DNA of 33,933 nt from Deltaproteobacteria bacterium (GTDB lineage: Bacteria > Desulfobacterota > Binatia > UBA9968), in assembly GCA_016210115.1 (NCBI GenBank), contig JACQUW010000212.1, positions 1 to 33,933 on the forward strand, written 5' to 3'. Shown here piece after piece: positions 1 to 8,081 of the stretch (positions are counted from its first letter, which is position 1; each line of letters begins with the position of its first letter). The notes below the pieces were generated by a model. The model was not told the origin of the DNA. It made no database searches and saw only the letters and a program-made list of their open reading frames with translations. Made by a program: the position numbers and the translations under genes.

Positions 1-585
1 CATTACCGTGGTGAAGTTCGCCCCCGCAAACCAGTTCCCTGGCGTGTCTTCCGTTCCCAAGACATCTGCCGGCAATGTCGCCAGCAGCACGCTCTCCGTC
101 GCATCCAAATTCGTGACAACCCTCGCTGTGGCCGTGGCCTGTCCCGGTAAGGTCATATTGCTTTGAATCGCGATGTTTGCCGGCTCCCCAATTCCACCAA
201 CCGGGAGACCTTGAACAATCAGCCCGTCCGGGTTTACGAGATTACCGCTCGGGTCCAACCGAAACTGGCCGGCGCGGGTATAGAAGGAATTTCCTGCCGA
301 ATCTTTTAAAATAAAGAGCCCCTCGCCCTGAATCCCCAGGTCAGTGGCAGCTCCGGTATTTTCTATTGCTCCCTGGACAAAAGGATGAGAGACGGCCGCC
401 AGTTGAACCCCATAGCCGATCTCGACTCCATCCATCGCAGCGCTCAGCAAATCCTCGAATTCACCCCTCGATGCCTTAAATCCTGGCGTATTGACGTTGG
501 CAATGTTGTGCCCGATGATGGCGAGCGAGTCGCCATAGACGTTCAGCCCGGTTGTGGCGGTGTATAGAGCGGTGGTAATCGACAT
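1..585 (-). CDS. flgE: Flagellar hook protein FlgE, N-terminal part (runs off the window)
   Basis: The first 195 residues of a FlgE/F/G-family axial protein are present; the C-terminus lies outside the window. The N-terminus has the rod/hook signature: MSITTALYTATTGLN, then a GHNIANVNTPGFKASRGEFEDLL stretch at about residues 25-47 (ANVNTPGFK is the family hallmark). Around residues 83-110 it shows the conserved ATDLGIQGEGLFIL and FYTRAGQFRLD segments. I call it FlgE rather than FlgF or FlgG because it directly follows the hook-cap gene flgD, 15 nt away, as in many flgD-flgE pairs. It polymerises outside the cell to form the hook. A GGGAGAG ribosome site sits a few bases before the ATG. It is probably co-transcribed with fliK and flgD. 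Confidence 0.85.
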   Translation of the reverse strand, partial: MSITTALYTATTGLNVYGDSLAIIGHNIANVNTPGFKASRGEFEDLLSAAMDGVEIGYGVQLAAVSHPFVQGAIENTGAATDLGIQGEGLFILKDSAGNSFYTRAGQFRLDPSGNLVNPDGLIVQGLPVGGIGEPANIAIQSNMTLPGQATATARVVTNLDATESVLLATLPADVLGTEDTPGNWFAGANFTTVM

Positions 586-600
586 AATTTCTCTCCCGGT

Positions 601-1257
601 CTATCTCACGCTCATGATGTCGCTCAGCGGCACTTCTAAGGAGCCGATATTGATCGTTGGATGGTTTCCAGCAACGTTGACGGAACTCACGATCCCACGA
701 GTCTCGGTCTTCGCGCGAATCTGGTTCCCCCGACTATCAAGAGCATTGATCTCGTACGTGTAGACACCCGGGGGCACCGATCTCCCGAGGTTGTCTTTGC
801 CGTCCCATAAGACCTTTTGCTCTCCGGCTGATTGACTCCCGAACTCAACCGAGCGCATCAGAGCGCCCGAGCTGTCCTTGATCTGGACCGTGCCTCGGGC
901 CGCATTTGACTCCAGCCTGAAATAGACCGGAGTGCTCCCCGCCTCTCTCGGAATCACTCGGTTTCCATCGACGATGACCTCTTTGCCGATCAACGAAACG
1001 GCGCCGATCTGGCTCGCCGCTGCCTGCTGGCTCTGCATGCTGTCCAACCTTCCATTCATTGCAATTAGTTGGTCGAGAATGTTAAAGGTGGCCAACTGCG
1101 CTGTAAATTCATAGTTTTCCATTGGATTGAGCGGATCCTGGTTCTGCAATTGGGTAATGAGCAGCTTCAAGAAAGCTTCTTTCGTCACTTCTTTGTTCGG
1201 GGCCAGGCCGCTGGTTCCCTGAAGAGAGTTTGTCGCGGAAATGTTTTGGATTTCCAT
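601..1257 (-). CDS. flgD: Flagellar hook-capping protein FlgD
   Basis: The 218-residue protein matches FlgD in length and architecture. The N-terminal region carries the diagnostic FLKLLITQLQNQDPLNPMEN segment (about residues 29-48) followed by YEFTAQLATFNILDQL. The C-terminal half is a beta-rich Tudor/Ig-like region with the typical WDGKDNLGRSVPPGVYTYEI stretch (about residues 150-170). FlgD is exported and forms the scaffold on which hook subunits assemble; it is absent from the finished hook. An AAGGAAAG ribosome site precedes the ATG. It lies between fliK and flgE on the same strand with short gaps, so the three genes probably form one transcription unit driven by the sigma-54 promoter before fliK. 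Confidence 0.95.
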   Translation of the reverse strand: MEIQNISATNSLQGTSGLAPNKEVTKEAFLKLLITQLQNQDPLNPMENYEFTAQLATFNILDQLIAMNGRLDSMQSQQAAASQIGAVSLIGKEVIVDGNRVIPREAGSTPVYFRLESNAARGTVQIKDSSGALMRSVEFGSQSAGEQKVLWDGKDNLGRSVPPGVYTYEINALDSRGNQIRAKTETRGIVSSVNVAGNHPTINIGSLEVPLSDIMSVR

Positions 1258-1295
1258 TCTTCTTTCCTTCCCTTGATGTTATGAACGGATATCCG

Positions 1296-4200
1296 TCAGG
1301 CCCAAAGGTTGACGGCGGCCCGATCAGACGTAGGAGTTGACCTCCTGAGCTTTCCCCTCTCTTTTTGCCGAACGCTCCTCGCGCTTTGACCGGCCTCAGC
1401 GCCCGCCGGATCCTTCTGGAGATTTTTCCCTCCAGTTCCGCCACCCCACGGACCAACATCCACCCTCACCTCGCCCAGGCTCACACTTTGCGCCTGCAAG
1501 GATTCCCGAAGCTCCGGCAGATGGCGCTGAATAAGGTCTCTGGTCTCCAGAGTGTCAGACATGATGCGCGCCTCCACCCGGTCGCTTTCGATGACAATCT
1601 TGATTTGCACCCTGCCCATTTCAGGCGGTTCAAGCTGGAGAACAGCCTCTTGTCGGTTTTTCTCAACGCTCGTGCGGATCTCTCCGGCCAGTTGTCCGAT
1701 CACCGGCGTCACGTTCACGTACGTCGGAGGGGGCTCGGCTCTAGGTGATGATGCGGCATACGAAATCTCTGAAGGCACGATTCTCCCTATTATTGGATTG
1801 ACTCGCTCATTCACGGAAATCCTTAACTCTCCGTTGATTACTGCGGTCTTGGGTTCCTGAGCCAGGACCTCGTGCAGCGCGTCCAACGTCTCGCCAACAG
1901 CCTTACGTTTCTCAGTGGCGTTAGGCAGAGCTCCGGTGCCGGGAGAGAAAAAATGTAAATCCTCGGATTGTTCACGCTCGCCTTCAACCTGGGATTGCGG
2001 CTCTGACCCGGTACCGGCGACTTCCATATTTACAAAAAGAGCCCTCGCACCGATTTGCACGAGTTCAGCGTGGACATTTGGACCCCTCTCTCGAACCGCA
2101 ACAAAGCCATAGTCTGCTTGTTCGGAAAGATCCCGGCCCAGCGCCGGTTGTTGGCTGCGCGCGAGCCGGCGCGGTTCGATCTCATCAAAATTGAGCCCGC
2201 GGCTACGCTTCTCTCTTCCCAAATCACCCTCGTAGCGCGGCGGTTTGAGAGCCTCCGTGGCGCCCGCTGGTATTCGTGAAGTTTCGCTGGCGGTCGACAG
2301 GCCCGCCTCTGCCTCGTCTCCACTGTGCCGATGAAAGGCGTCGGCCACACCCGGAGGAAAGGCAAAGCTTCGCGGACTTTTCCACCTCGCACTCTCGATT
2401 TCGGCAACCACCGAGCCGCTACCGCCGAGCTGATTGAAGGGCCAACTCGCGGGCTCTTCACTGGAAGCTCGAACGTGGGTTGCAACGCCAGACGAAGTTC
2501 TCTCGCGAACCAGTGGCGTCATGGGCTCGGTTGCCTCGGACTGCTGACGGAGAGCGTCTGGTTGTAGCGTCGGAAGAGATTCGACGAACGCGCGGCTGGC
2601 TTCATATGGCTTCTCGCTAGACAGGGAGGCAGAAGACTCGCCGTCTGGATGCTGCCCTGGTCTAAGTCTGGCGACGTCCGAAACTCTTTGGGAAATTGCG
2701 TCGTCTCGCATTCCCCGATCCACCACGAAGGGCTTGCTTGGTTCATCTGTCGAGCCTGGATCCTCTTGCACTCCCGATAGCCCTATACTTTGCGCCTGAA
2801 GGTATTCGCGAAGTTCCGTCAGATGGCGCTGAATAAGATCTCCCGCCTCCTGGTTTTCAGGCACAATACGCACCTCGACCCGGTCACTCTGGGCAAGAAT
2901 ACTGATTTGGACCCTACCCAGCGCGGGCGGGTCAAGCTGGATAACCGTCCTTTGTCGGTTTCTTTCGAGGCTCGTTAGAATTTCTCCCGTCAACTGACCG
3001 ATCAGCGGCGTTACGTTCACATACGCGCGGCGGTTTTCCGCCGTGGATGAGACGGGGACGCCGTCAGGCATAGGTTTCGTCTCGATAAAGACAATATCCA
3101 GCTTCTCAGTCTGACTGTGGTCATCCTCCTTGGTTACCCTCTCGAAAGGATTCTGGTCCTGCGTGAGTACTTGGCTTGGAACTCTGATTGGATCAATTGG
3201 GTCAAACTCGATCCCGTGGCCGTCCTGCTCCTTTTTCAAAAAAGCAGAAGCGTCTGGACGTCGCGGCTTTTCCAGGAAATTGATTTCTGAGCCGACTGGC
3301 TCGCCTTCATGTGGAACTTCTTCCTTCCGCCAAATTACGGTGACCGCGGGGCCTGGAAAGAGCACTCGCGCAGTCTCCGGCCGACTGTCGCCATCCGCGT
3401 TGCCTTTCTGTCCTCGGGCTGCAAGGAACCCGCGCTCTCTATCTGGAACAAAATCCACGATCTCCTTCGGCTGATCGTCCCGATCCCTCCTGACCCGATC
3501 GGCCTCGCTTGGATTCAACCGATAGGGGGGGTTCTTGTCTTTCGCATCCAACAGATGCACGTTTCGAATCTGGGATGGCTCGGAGACAACCCCGGGTGAT
3601 CCCGAAGAATAAAACTCTTCTGGAATTGGAGAAATCATCCGATCGTATAGCTCGGATTGAACATTCCATCGGGCCGGTTGTTCGTCCGACTGAGACCCGA
3701 CCAGTGGGGAAATCTTTTCACTTGGCGTGGCGAAAAACAGAGCAGCAGTCTCTCTAACTGGGGAAGATTGCTGCGGGCTAAGCGTCTCAGCGGCATCTAA
3801 TAGCCTCTGGCAGGTTTCACTCTCCGGTGAAGGCCTCGCATTCCCGACTTTCGATTGCTCGACCTCTGCTCTCTCAACCTGTTTTTTTCGTTGCGACGCA
3901 GTTTTCAAACTTCGCATCCCTTGTACTGTTCGACCTGCCGTTCCGGTCGGCTCGTTTTCAACGCCCTTGGCTCCCGCTTTGGCTTTGGAAAAACCCACAC
4001 CAATATCGGGCGGATCGTTTAACGTCGGCAAAATTTTCTCCGTTGCGAGCGGAATCCCGGTTTCTTTCCTGCCCAGGCTCTGAAAAATACCAGTCAGTAT
4101 TTCTGCGTCAGTATGGACCGGCAATTCTGAAATTTCTCCGGGGCCGAAAAAGACCACACGGTTTTCGTCCCCCGGATCCGCCATCAGAACCGAAGAAATT

Positions 4201-4301
4201 TCACCTTGATCTTCAACACCGTATAGTACTCTTCCAAGAACGCCAGAGAATGGCTCGGTAGGATCTGACCCGGCCATCTCTATATTGTTTTCCAGACCCA
4301 C
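1296..4301 (-). CDS. fliK: Flagellar hook-length control protein FliK with duplicated C-terminal domain
   Basis: FliK is a secreted ruler that measures hook length and switches the export gate through FlhB. This 1001-residue version is long; typical FliK is about 400-600. Most of it is low-complexity, polar sequence. Two copies of the C-terminal (Flg_hook) domain are visible, at about residues 427-512 and 861-946, each with the NVTP-IGQL, L-PP--GRVQI and LIQRHL-ELRE--QAQS motifs. The second copy is followed by a Gly-rich, basic tail. The open frame extends up to an ATG at 4349, but I prefer the GTG at 4301. It has AGAGGA seven bases upstream, whereas the ATG has no ribosome site and lies about 5 nt from the predicted start of the sigma-54 transcript. 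The name rests on domain and position; the N-terminal part is not recognisable by eye. Confidence 0.85.
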   Translation of the reverse strand: MGLENNIEMAGSDPTEPFSGVLGRVLYGVEDQGEISSVLMADPGDENRVVFFGPGEISELPVHTDAEILTGIFQSLGRKETGIPLATEKILPTLNDPPDIGVGFSKAKAGAKGVENEPTGTAGRTVQGMRSLKTASQRKKQVERAEVEQSKVGNARPSPESETCQRLLDAAETLSPQQSSPVRETAALFFATPSEKISPLVGSQSDEQPARWNVQSELYDRMISPIPEEFYSSGSPGVVSEPSQIRNVHLLDAKDKNPPYRLNPSEADRVRRDRDDQPKEIVDFVPDRERGFLAARGQKGNADGDSRPETARVLFPGPAVTVIWRKEEVPHEGEPVGSEINFLEKPRRPDASAFLKKEQDGHGIEFDPIDPIRVPSQVLTQDQNPFERVTKEDDHSQTEKLDIVFIETKPMPDGVPVSSTAENRRAYVNVTPLIGQLTGEILTSLERNRQRTVIQLDPPALGRVQISILAQSDRVEVRIVPENQEAGDLIQRHLTELREYLQAQSIGLSGVQEDPGSTDEPSKPFVVDRGMRDDAISQRVSDVARLRPGQHPDGESSASLSSEKPYEASRAFVESLPTLQPDALRQQSEATEPMTPLVRERTSSGVATHVRASSEEPASWPFNQLGGSGSVVAEIESARWKSPRSFAFPPGVADAFHRHSGDEAEAGLSTASETSRIPAGATEALKPPRYEGDLGREKRSRGLNFDEIEPRRLARSQQPALGRDLSEQADYGFVAVRERGPNVHAELVQIGARALFVNMEVAGTGSEPQSQVEGEREQSEDLHFFSPGTGALPNATEKRKAVGETLDALHEVLAQEPKTAVINGELRISVNERVNPIIGRIVPSEISYAASSPRAEPPPTYVNVTPVIGQLAGEIRTSVEKNRQEAVLQLEPPEMGRVQIKIVIESDRVEARIMSDTLETRDLIQRHLPELRESLQAQSVSLGEVRVDVGPWGGGTGGKNLQKDPAGAEAGQSARSVRQKERGKLRRSTPTSDRAAVNLWA
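1464..1721 (-). repeat. FliK C-terminal-type domain, copy 2 (normal terminal position)
   Basis: This is the 86-codon partner of the block at 2766-3023, starting YVNVTPVIGQ. It sits near the C-terminus, where FliK normally has its only copy. It is followed by a Gly-rich stretch (VGPWGGGTGGKN) and a basic tail. Confidence 0.85.
2766..3023 (-). repeat. FliK C-terminal-type domain, internal copy 1
   Basis: An 86-codon block inside fliK, beginning YVNVTPLIGQ and ending GLSGVQ, aligns without gaps to the block at 1464-1721. I count 56 identical residues of 86. It is the first of two tandemly arranged Flg_hook domains, separated from the second by about 350 residues of disordered-looking sequence. 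Confidence 0.85.
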
Positions 4302-4364
4302 TGGATATTCCTCTAAGCGCACCGGCAAAAAAGCGACACGAAGCACCATCCGCTCGCATAGAAA

Positions 4365-4380
4365 AGCAAGTGCGGTGCCA
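4365..4380 (-). promoter_or_regulatory. Sigma-54 promoter for fliK-flgD-flgE
   Basis: On the minus strand the sequence reads TGGCAC-CGCAC-TTGCT, a full match to the sigma-54 (RpoN) consensus TGGCAC-N5-TTGCW with correct -24/-12 spacing. The predicted transcript start is near 4354, which leaves a leader of about 53 nt before the preferred GTG of fliK at 4301. It lies in the 247-nt gap between fliJ and fliK, where a promoter is expected. The likely activator is the FlrC-type regulator encoded upstream in the cluster (inference). Confidence 0.8.
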
Positions 4381-4545
4381 GGGTCTTGAAAGCGGAAGTT
4401 TCTTATTAGAAGGCGAACGATAACCGGGGGAAGAGATTCGCCCTTCGACAGGACAATCGAATTATTTAAGATTTCTTAGAACAACATACTGGGAAGGATT
4501 TGCTCTGTCTCGGGAATTTTTTGCCCGATTCGCCGGCTGCGGAGA

Positions 4546-4998
4546 CTACCGTGGTTCATCCCTCCGCGTATATCTCTGCCGGGCCATTTCATCAGTCAAT
4601 TTTTGTTCATCTTTGCTCTCAGCGAACCGATATTTCTGCAAAAGGCGGGAGCGTAGTCGCTCCAGGCTCTTGACTTTAATGTCGGCCCCGACGACTTCAG
4701 CCCTCTTCTCGACGAGTTGCCCATCGAGGGAGGCCTTTAGGCGACTCTGCTCAATAATAGCTTCGGTCACGCACTGGATGAAATCACCCTGAGATCTCAG
4801 CTCTGAAATGGAAAGCCACTTGCCGGCCTGTTCCTCCATCATTTTCCTGTGACCGGCGATTGTTTGCTCCAGTTCCGCGATGTGGCGCGCCAGACGGCGC
4901 TTCTCCGCGTCCAGACGATAGAGTTCAAGTTTTTTTTCCTCTCTCATCCGCTCCCGATAGCGCAACACGGATCCGAGCCGGAAGTGGAAGCCAGCCAT
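4546..4998 (-). CDS. fliJ: Flagellar export chaperone FliJ
   Basis: The 150-residue protein is almost entirely charged coiled coil, starting MAGFHFRLGSVLRYRERMREEKK. The FxFRL-x-VLxYR-x3-E pattern is the FliJ N-terminal signature. FliJ sits under the export gate, links the FliI ATPase ring to FlhA and recycles export chaperones. The frame is open further upstream (to 5121), but that extension lies inside fliI. I chose the ATG at 4998 because homology starts there and because it begins 4 nt after the fliI stop, which fits translational coupling. The ribosome site is weak. It is the last gene of the unit starting at flrB; fliK has its own promoter. Confidence 0.88.
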   Translation of the reverse strand: MAGFHFRLGSVLRYRERMREEKKLELYRLDAEKRRLARHIAELEQTIAGHRKMMEEQAGKWLSISELRSQGDFIQCVTEAIIEQSRLKASLDGQLVEKRAEVVGADIKVKSLERLRSRLLQKYRFAESKDEQKLTDEMARQRYTRRDEPR

Positions 4999-5002
4999 AG
5001 AG

Positions 5003-6325
5003 TCAAGCCCGCAATAGATCAGCCAAAGATTGAAAGCTTTCTTCGATCGTGACGCGCTCGAACTCTCTTTGACAAAGGTACTGGCGGATTCTGGGCATGA
5101 GTTGAACAGCTCGATCGACATCGGAATTTTTTCCTGAAACGTAGGCGCCGATCTGGATGAGATCCTCCGCGTCTCGGTAAGCTGCCAGATACCGCACGAT
5201 ATCTCCCACCTGTCGTTGTTGTTCTCTTAACGTTACACGGGTGCGTACTCGACTGACAGACGAGAGTACATCAACGGCAGGAAAGTGTTGGTGCTCGGCC
5301 AGCCTCCGCGAAAGAGAAATATGGCCATCCGCGATGGACCGAACCGTATCGCTGATAGGCTCGTGCGGGTCATCGCCTTCCATAAGGACCGTATACAATC
5401 CAGTAATGCTGCCTTTGCCTTTCCAGGTTCCAGCACGCTCCAGCAAACGCGGGAGCAGAGCAAAAACGGATGGAGTGTAGCCTTTGGTGGAAGGCGGCTC
5501 GCCCGCTGCCAGTCCCACCTCTCGCTGTGCCATCGCCAGCCGACTCAACGAATCCATCAGCAGGAGCACATCCTTTCCCTGATCACGAAAGTACTCGGCA
5601 ATCGTCGTGGCGATAAAGGCCCCCCTCACCCGAACCAGCGGATGGTCCGCCGAGGTGGCAGCCACGACTACGGTCGTTTCCCGTTCTTCAGCCGGAAGGC
5701 CTCTTTCGACAAACTCCTGAACCTCCCTGCCGCGCTCACCGATCAGGGCAACGACTTTCACGTCGGCACACGTGTGGCGGCAAATCATGGTCAGGAGTGT
5801 ACTCTTGCCCACCCCGGACCCTGCCAGCAGCGCCACTCTCTGCCCCTTGCCGCAAGTGAGAAGTCCATTGATTGACCGGATCCCAAGATCCATCGGCTTC
5901 TGAATTTCTTGCCGCTCTAAAGGGCATGAGACCGCGGCATAGAGGGGATAACTCCGGGTGCCGGCGATAACACCTCTGCCATCGATAGGGCGTCCCAGGC
6001 CATCGAGGACCCGACCCAGAACTCCGTCACCGACGGAATAGATCGATTCCCGGGTCTGGGCGACCACCTTGCTTCCCGGCTCTATGCCCCGCAATTCTCC
6101 TAAGGGCATGAGTAAGGTTCTCTCACCCCGGAATCCAACCACCTCAGCCAACACTGCTCTCTCCCCTTGAACCGGATAGATTCGACAGAGGCTACCCACG
6201 GGGAGCCAGGGTCCGCGACTGACGATCAATAGCCCAACGACGTCCACAACCGCGCCATAGACGCGAAAAGGCAACACCGACTTAAGTCTACTGGAATACG
6301 ACGAAAGGAGAATCTGGGGACTCAT
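5003..6325 (-). CDS. fliI: Flagellum-specific ATPase FliI
   Basis: FliI is the 440-residue F1-beta-like ATPase of the flagellar type III export apparatus. The Walker A motif AGSGVGKST is at about residues 168-176. The Walker B region DVLLLMDSLSRLAMAQREVG and the family signature GEPPSTKGYTPSVFA follow, and GDDPHEPISDTVRSIADGHISLSR is also typical. Length is normal. It lies between fliH (its stator/regulator) and fliJ, the usual order, with 40 nt before it and 4 nt after. The ATG at 6325 has only a weak ribosome site, so coupling to fliH is likely. No missing catalytic residue is visible. Confidence 0.96.
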   Translation of the reverse strand: MSPQILLSSYSSRLKSVLPFRVYGAVVDVVGLLIVSRGPWLPVGSLCRIYPVQGERAVLAEVVGFRGERTLLMPLGELRGIEPGSKVVAQTRESIYSVGDGVLGRVLDGLGRPIDGRGVIAGTRSYPLYAAVSCPLERQEIQKPMDLGIRSINGLLTCGKGQRVALLAGSGVGKSTLLTMICRHTCADVKVVALIGERGREVQEFVERGLPAEERETTVVVAATSADHPLVRVRGAFIATTIAEYFRDQGKDVLLLMDSLSRLAMAQREVGLAAGEPPSTKGYTPSVFALLPRLLERAGTWKGKGSITGLYTVLMEGDDPHEPISDTVRSIADGHISLSRRLAEHQHFPAVDVLSSVSRVRTRVTLREQQRQVGDIVRYLAAYRDAEDLIQIGAYVSGKNSDVDRAVQLMPRIRQYLCQREFERVTIEESFQSLADLLRA

Positions 6326-6365
6326 GACTGTTTCCGCGAGTAATTATCCCGAGCTTTTCTTACAG

Positions 6366-7085
6366 CTATTCTTCCAGCATCTGCCGCCGGATCTCTTCAA
6401 GCTGAGTGGAGACGGTGGCATCCACCACGCCAGCATCGGTTTCCACACGGCAACCACCACGCCCAATGTCCTCGGAAGGAATGATTTCCATTTTTTCCAA
6501 TCCGCCGCCGTTGGTCTCAAGAAGATCGGGGCGGAGATCCAAGAGAGCATGGTAGTCAGCGGGGTTGAGAAATATCCGAAGATCTCGAGCGCTTGGTACG
6601 GCCACTTTGGCCCGCGCCAATACCGATGCGACAATCTGTGGGTCTTCCTCAACTTGCTTTCCGACGATCTTCTCCGCCACTTCCAAAGCAAGCTGTGCAA
6701 TCTGCGGGGCAAATCGGGAGACCCACTCTTCCCTAAGTACCCCAAGCTCTTCGGCCACCTTGCTGAGGGCGCCAAGTGCCGTCCCCATCTCCTTTTTTAC
6801 GGACTCCCGATCTTCAAGGTTGCACTGTTTGCACGCCGCCTCTTTGAGGGTCTCTGCTTGACGGGCGATCTCAGCCAGGATCCATTCTGGTTGCTCCCGG
6901 TCAGTCGGGAAACCCGTCGGCCGCGCACAGCTCGGATCTGCAGATTCCTGTCCCTGCGCGCTGTTCTGTCGATTCTCCTCCACCGTCCGATCCAACAACC
7001 CGTTAAGGAGAAAGTCCAGATCGACCTCGCGATAAACCTGGATGTCTCGCGCTTCGAAGGCGCCTCGTAGAACAATCCTAGACAA
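6366..7085 (-). CDS. fliH: Flagellar assembly protein FliH
   Basis: The 239-residue protein has the FliH/YscL pattern: a variable, charged N-terminal half, then a conserved C-terminal half with LALEVAEKIVGKQVEEDP and IFLNPADYHALLD, ending in an acidic segment. FliH binds FliI, inhibits its ATPase and docks it to the C-ring. The open frame extends to 7187 inside fliG. The TTG at 7085 is the better start: it has a strong AAGGAGG seven bases upstream and overlaps the fliG stop by a few bases, a typical coupled junction. The protein is weakly conserved in sequence, so the name also rests on its place between fliG and fliI. Confidence 0.88.
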   Translation of the reverse strand: MSRIVLRGAFEARDIQVYREVDLDFLLNGLLDRTVEENRQNSAQGQESADPSCARPTGFPTDREQPEWILAEIARQAETLKEAACKQCNLEDRESVKKEMGTALGALSKVAEELGVLREEWVSRFAPQIAQLALEVAEKIVGKQVEEDPQIVASVLARAKVAVPSARDLRIFLNPADYHALLDLRPDLLETNGGGLEKMEIIPSEDIGRGGCRVETDAGVVDATVSTQLEEIRRQMLEE

Positions 7086-8067
7086 GAACGTCCTCCTTAT
7101 TCTTCCCTGTCGTAAGATAGACTTTGCCTTCGCCCTCAAGCTTCCGCGCCATTTCGAGAATCTCGTGCTGAGCGGACTCCACATCACGCAGCCTCACCGG
7201 TCCCATAGATTCCATCTCTTCGCGCAACAGAGCCCCGGCACGCTCGGACATACTGCCAAAGACTTTCTGTTTAAGACCGGGGCTGGCCGTGCGCATTGCC
7301 ATGACCCATTTTTCTTTCTCGACCTCCCGTGTGAGGACTTGCATGCTCTTTTCGTCGATCTTGCCCAGATCCTCAAAGACAAACATGAGCCTTCGCACAT
7401 TCTCAGCAAGTTCGTCGTTGACCCCTTCGAGCTCGGCCAGAACATGCTCTTCCGTGGACTTGCTGACGCAATTGAGTATTTCGGCCAGCTGTCGAACGCC
7501 TCCCAATTCTCTTCCCTGAACCCGCCGCAATCCGCGGCACAACAAATCACCGACTTCCTCGATAACTCCCGGAGACGTATTGTGAAGTGTCGCGATCCGG
7601 TACGCCACGTCTTTTTGTTTCTCGCGGTCGAGAAAGGACAGAACCTGGCCCGCATGGGCAGAGTAGAGGTGCGCCAGGACAAAAGCGATCGTCTGCGGGT
7701 GTTCTTCCCGCAGAAGATTGGCCAGTGTCTCGCCGTCCACATCATGAAGGGCCTCGACCCCCGAGGAATCGGTCGCCTCCTGAAAGATCCGCTCGACAAT
7801 CGTGATCGCTTTATCGGGCCCCACAGCCTTGGTCAAAACTCGCTTAAGATAATCCGTCATTTCTTCCGGCACGATTGCTGAATTCCCTATGTAACCGGCG
7901 GCTGCCTCGAATACCTCCTGAATCTGCTCCTGTTGAATCACGTTGACCCCGTGAATGCCCTGCCTCAACTTGATCAGCTCCTTCTCGTCCAGCGATCCTG
8001 CGAGCATCGAAGCCACCTCTTCACCGACCAGAACCAGAAACACCGCCGCTTTCTCGGGACCTGTCAT
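7078..8067 (-). CDS. fliG: Flagellar motor switch protein FliG
   Basis: FliG (329 residues) forms the C-ring layer next to the MS-ring, and its C-terminal domain receives torque from MotA. Visible landmarks are N-terminal GPEKAAVFLVLVGEE, the middle-domain EHPQTIAFVLAHL (EHPQ motif), and the C-terminal charged helix region around MRTASPGLKQKVFGSMSERAG with GPVRLRDVESAQ. A TTG two codons upstream is also in frame. I prefer the ATG at 8067: AGGAGG lies 10 nt before it but only 4 nt before the TTG. That ribosome site overlaps the fliF stop, so the genes are coupled. Its end overlaps the fliH start. Confidence 0.96.
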   Translation of the reverse strand: MTGPEKAAVFLVLVGEEVASMLAGSLDEKELIKLRQGIHGVNVIQQEQIQEVFEAAAGYIGNSAIVPEEMTDYLKRVLTKAVGPDKAITIVERIFQEATDSSGVEALHDVDGETLANLLREEHPQTIAFVLAHLYSAHAGQVLSFLDREKQKDVAYRIATLHNTSPGVIEEVGDLLCRGLRRVQGRELGGVRQLAEILNCVSKSTEEHVLAELEGVNDELAENVRRLMFVFEDLGKIDEKSMQVLTREVEKEKWVMAMRTASPGLKQKVFGSMSERAGALLREEMESMGPVRLRDVESAQHEILEMARKLEGEGKVYLTTGKNKEDVLV

Positions 8068-8081
8068 GGGCAAAAAACCTC

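Noticed and set aside
1365..4261. Several plus-strand open frames of 60-144 codons opposite fliK
   Set aside because: They are antisense shadows of a long, GC-biased coding frame. None has a ribosome site or recognisable motif.
6324..7881. Long plus-strand open frames (248 and 279 codons) opposite fliH and fliG
   Set aside because: They lie entirely opposite well-recognised flagellar genes and encode low-complexity, Leu/Arg/Ser-rich sequence without domains.
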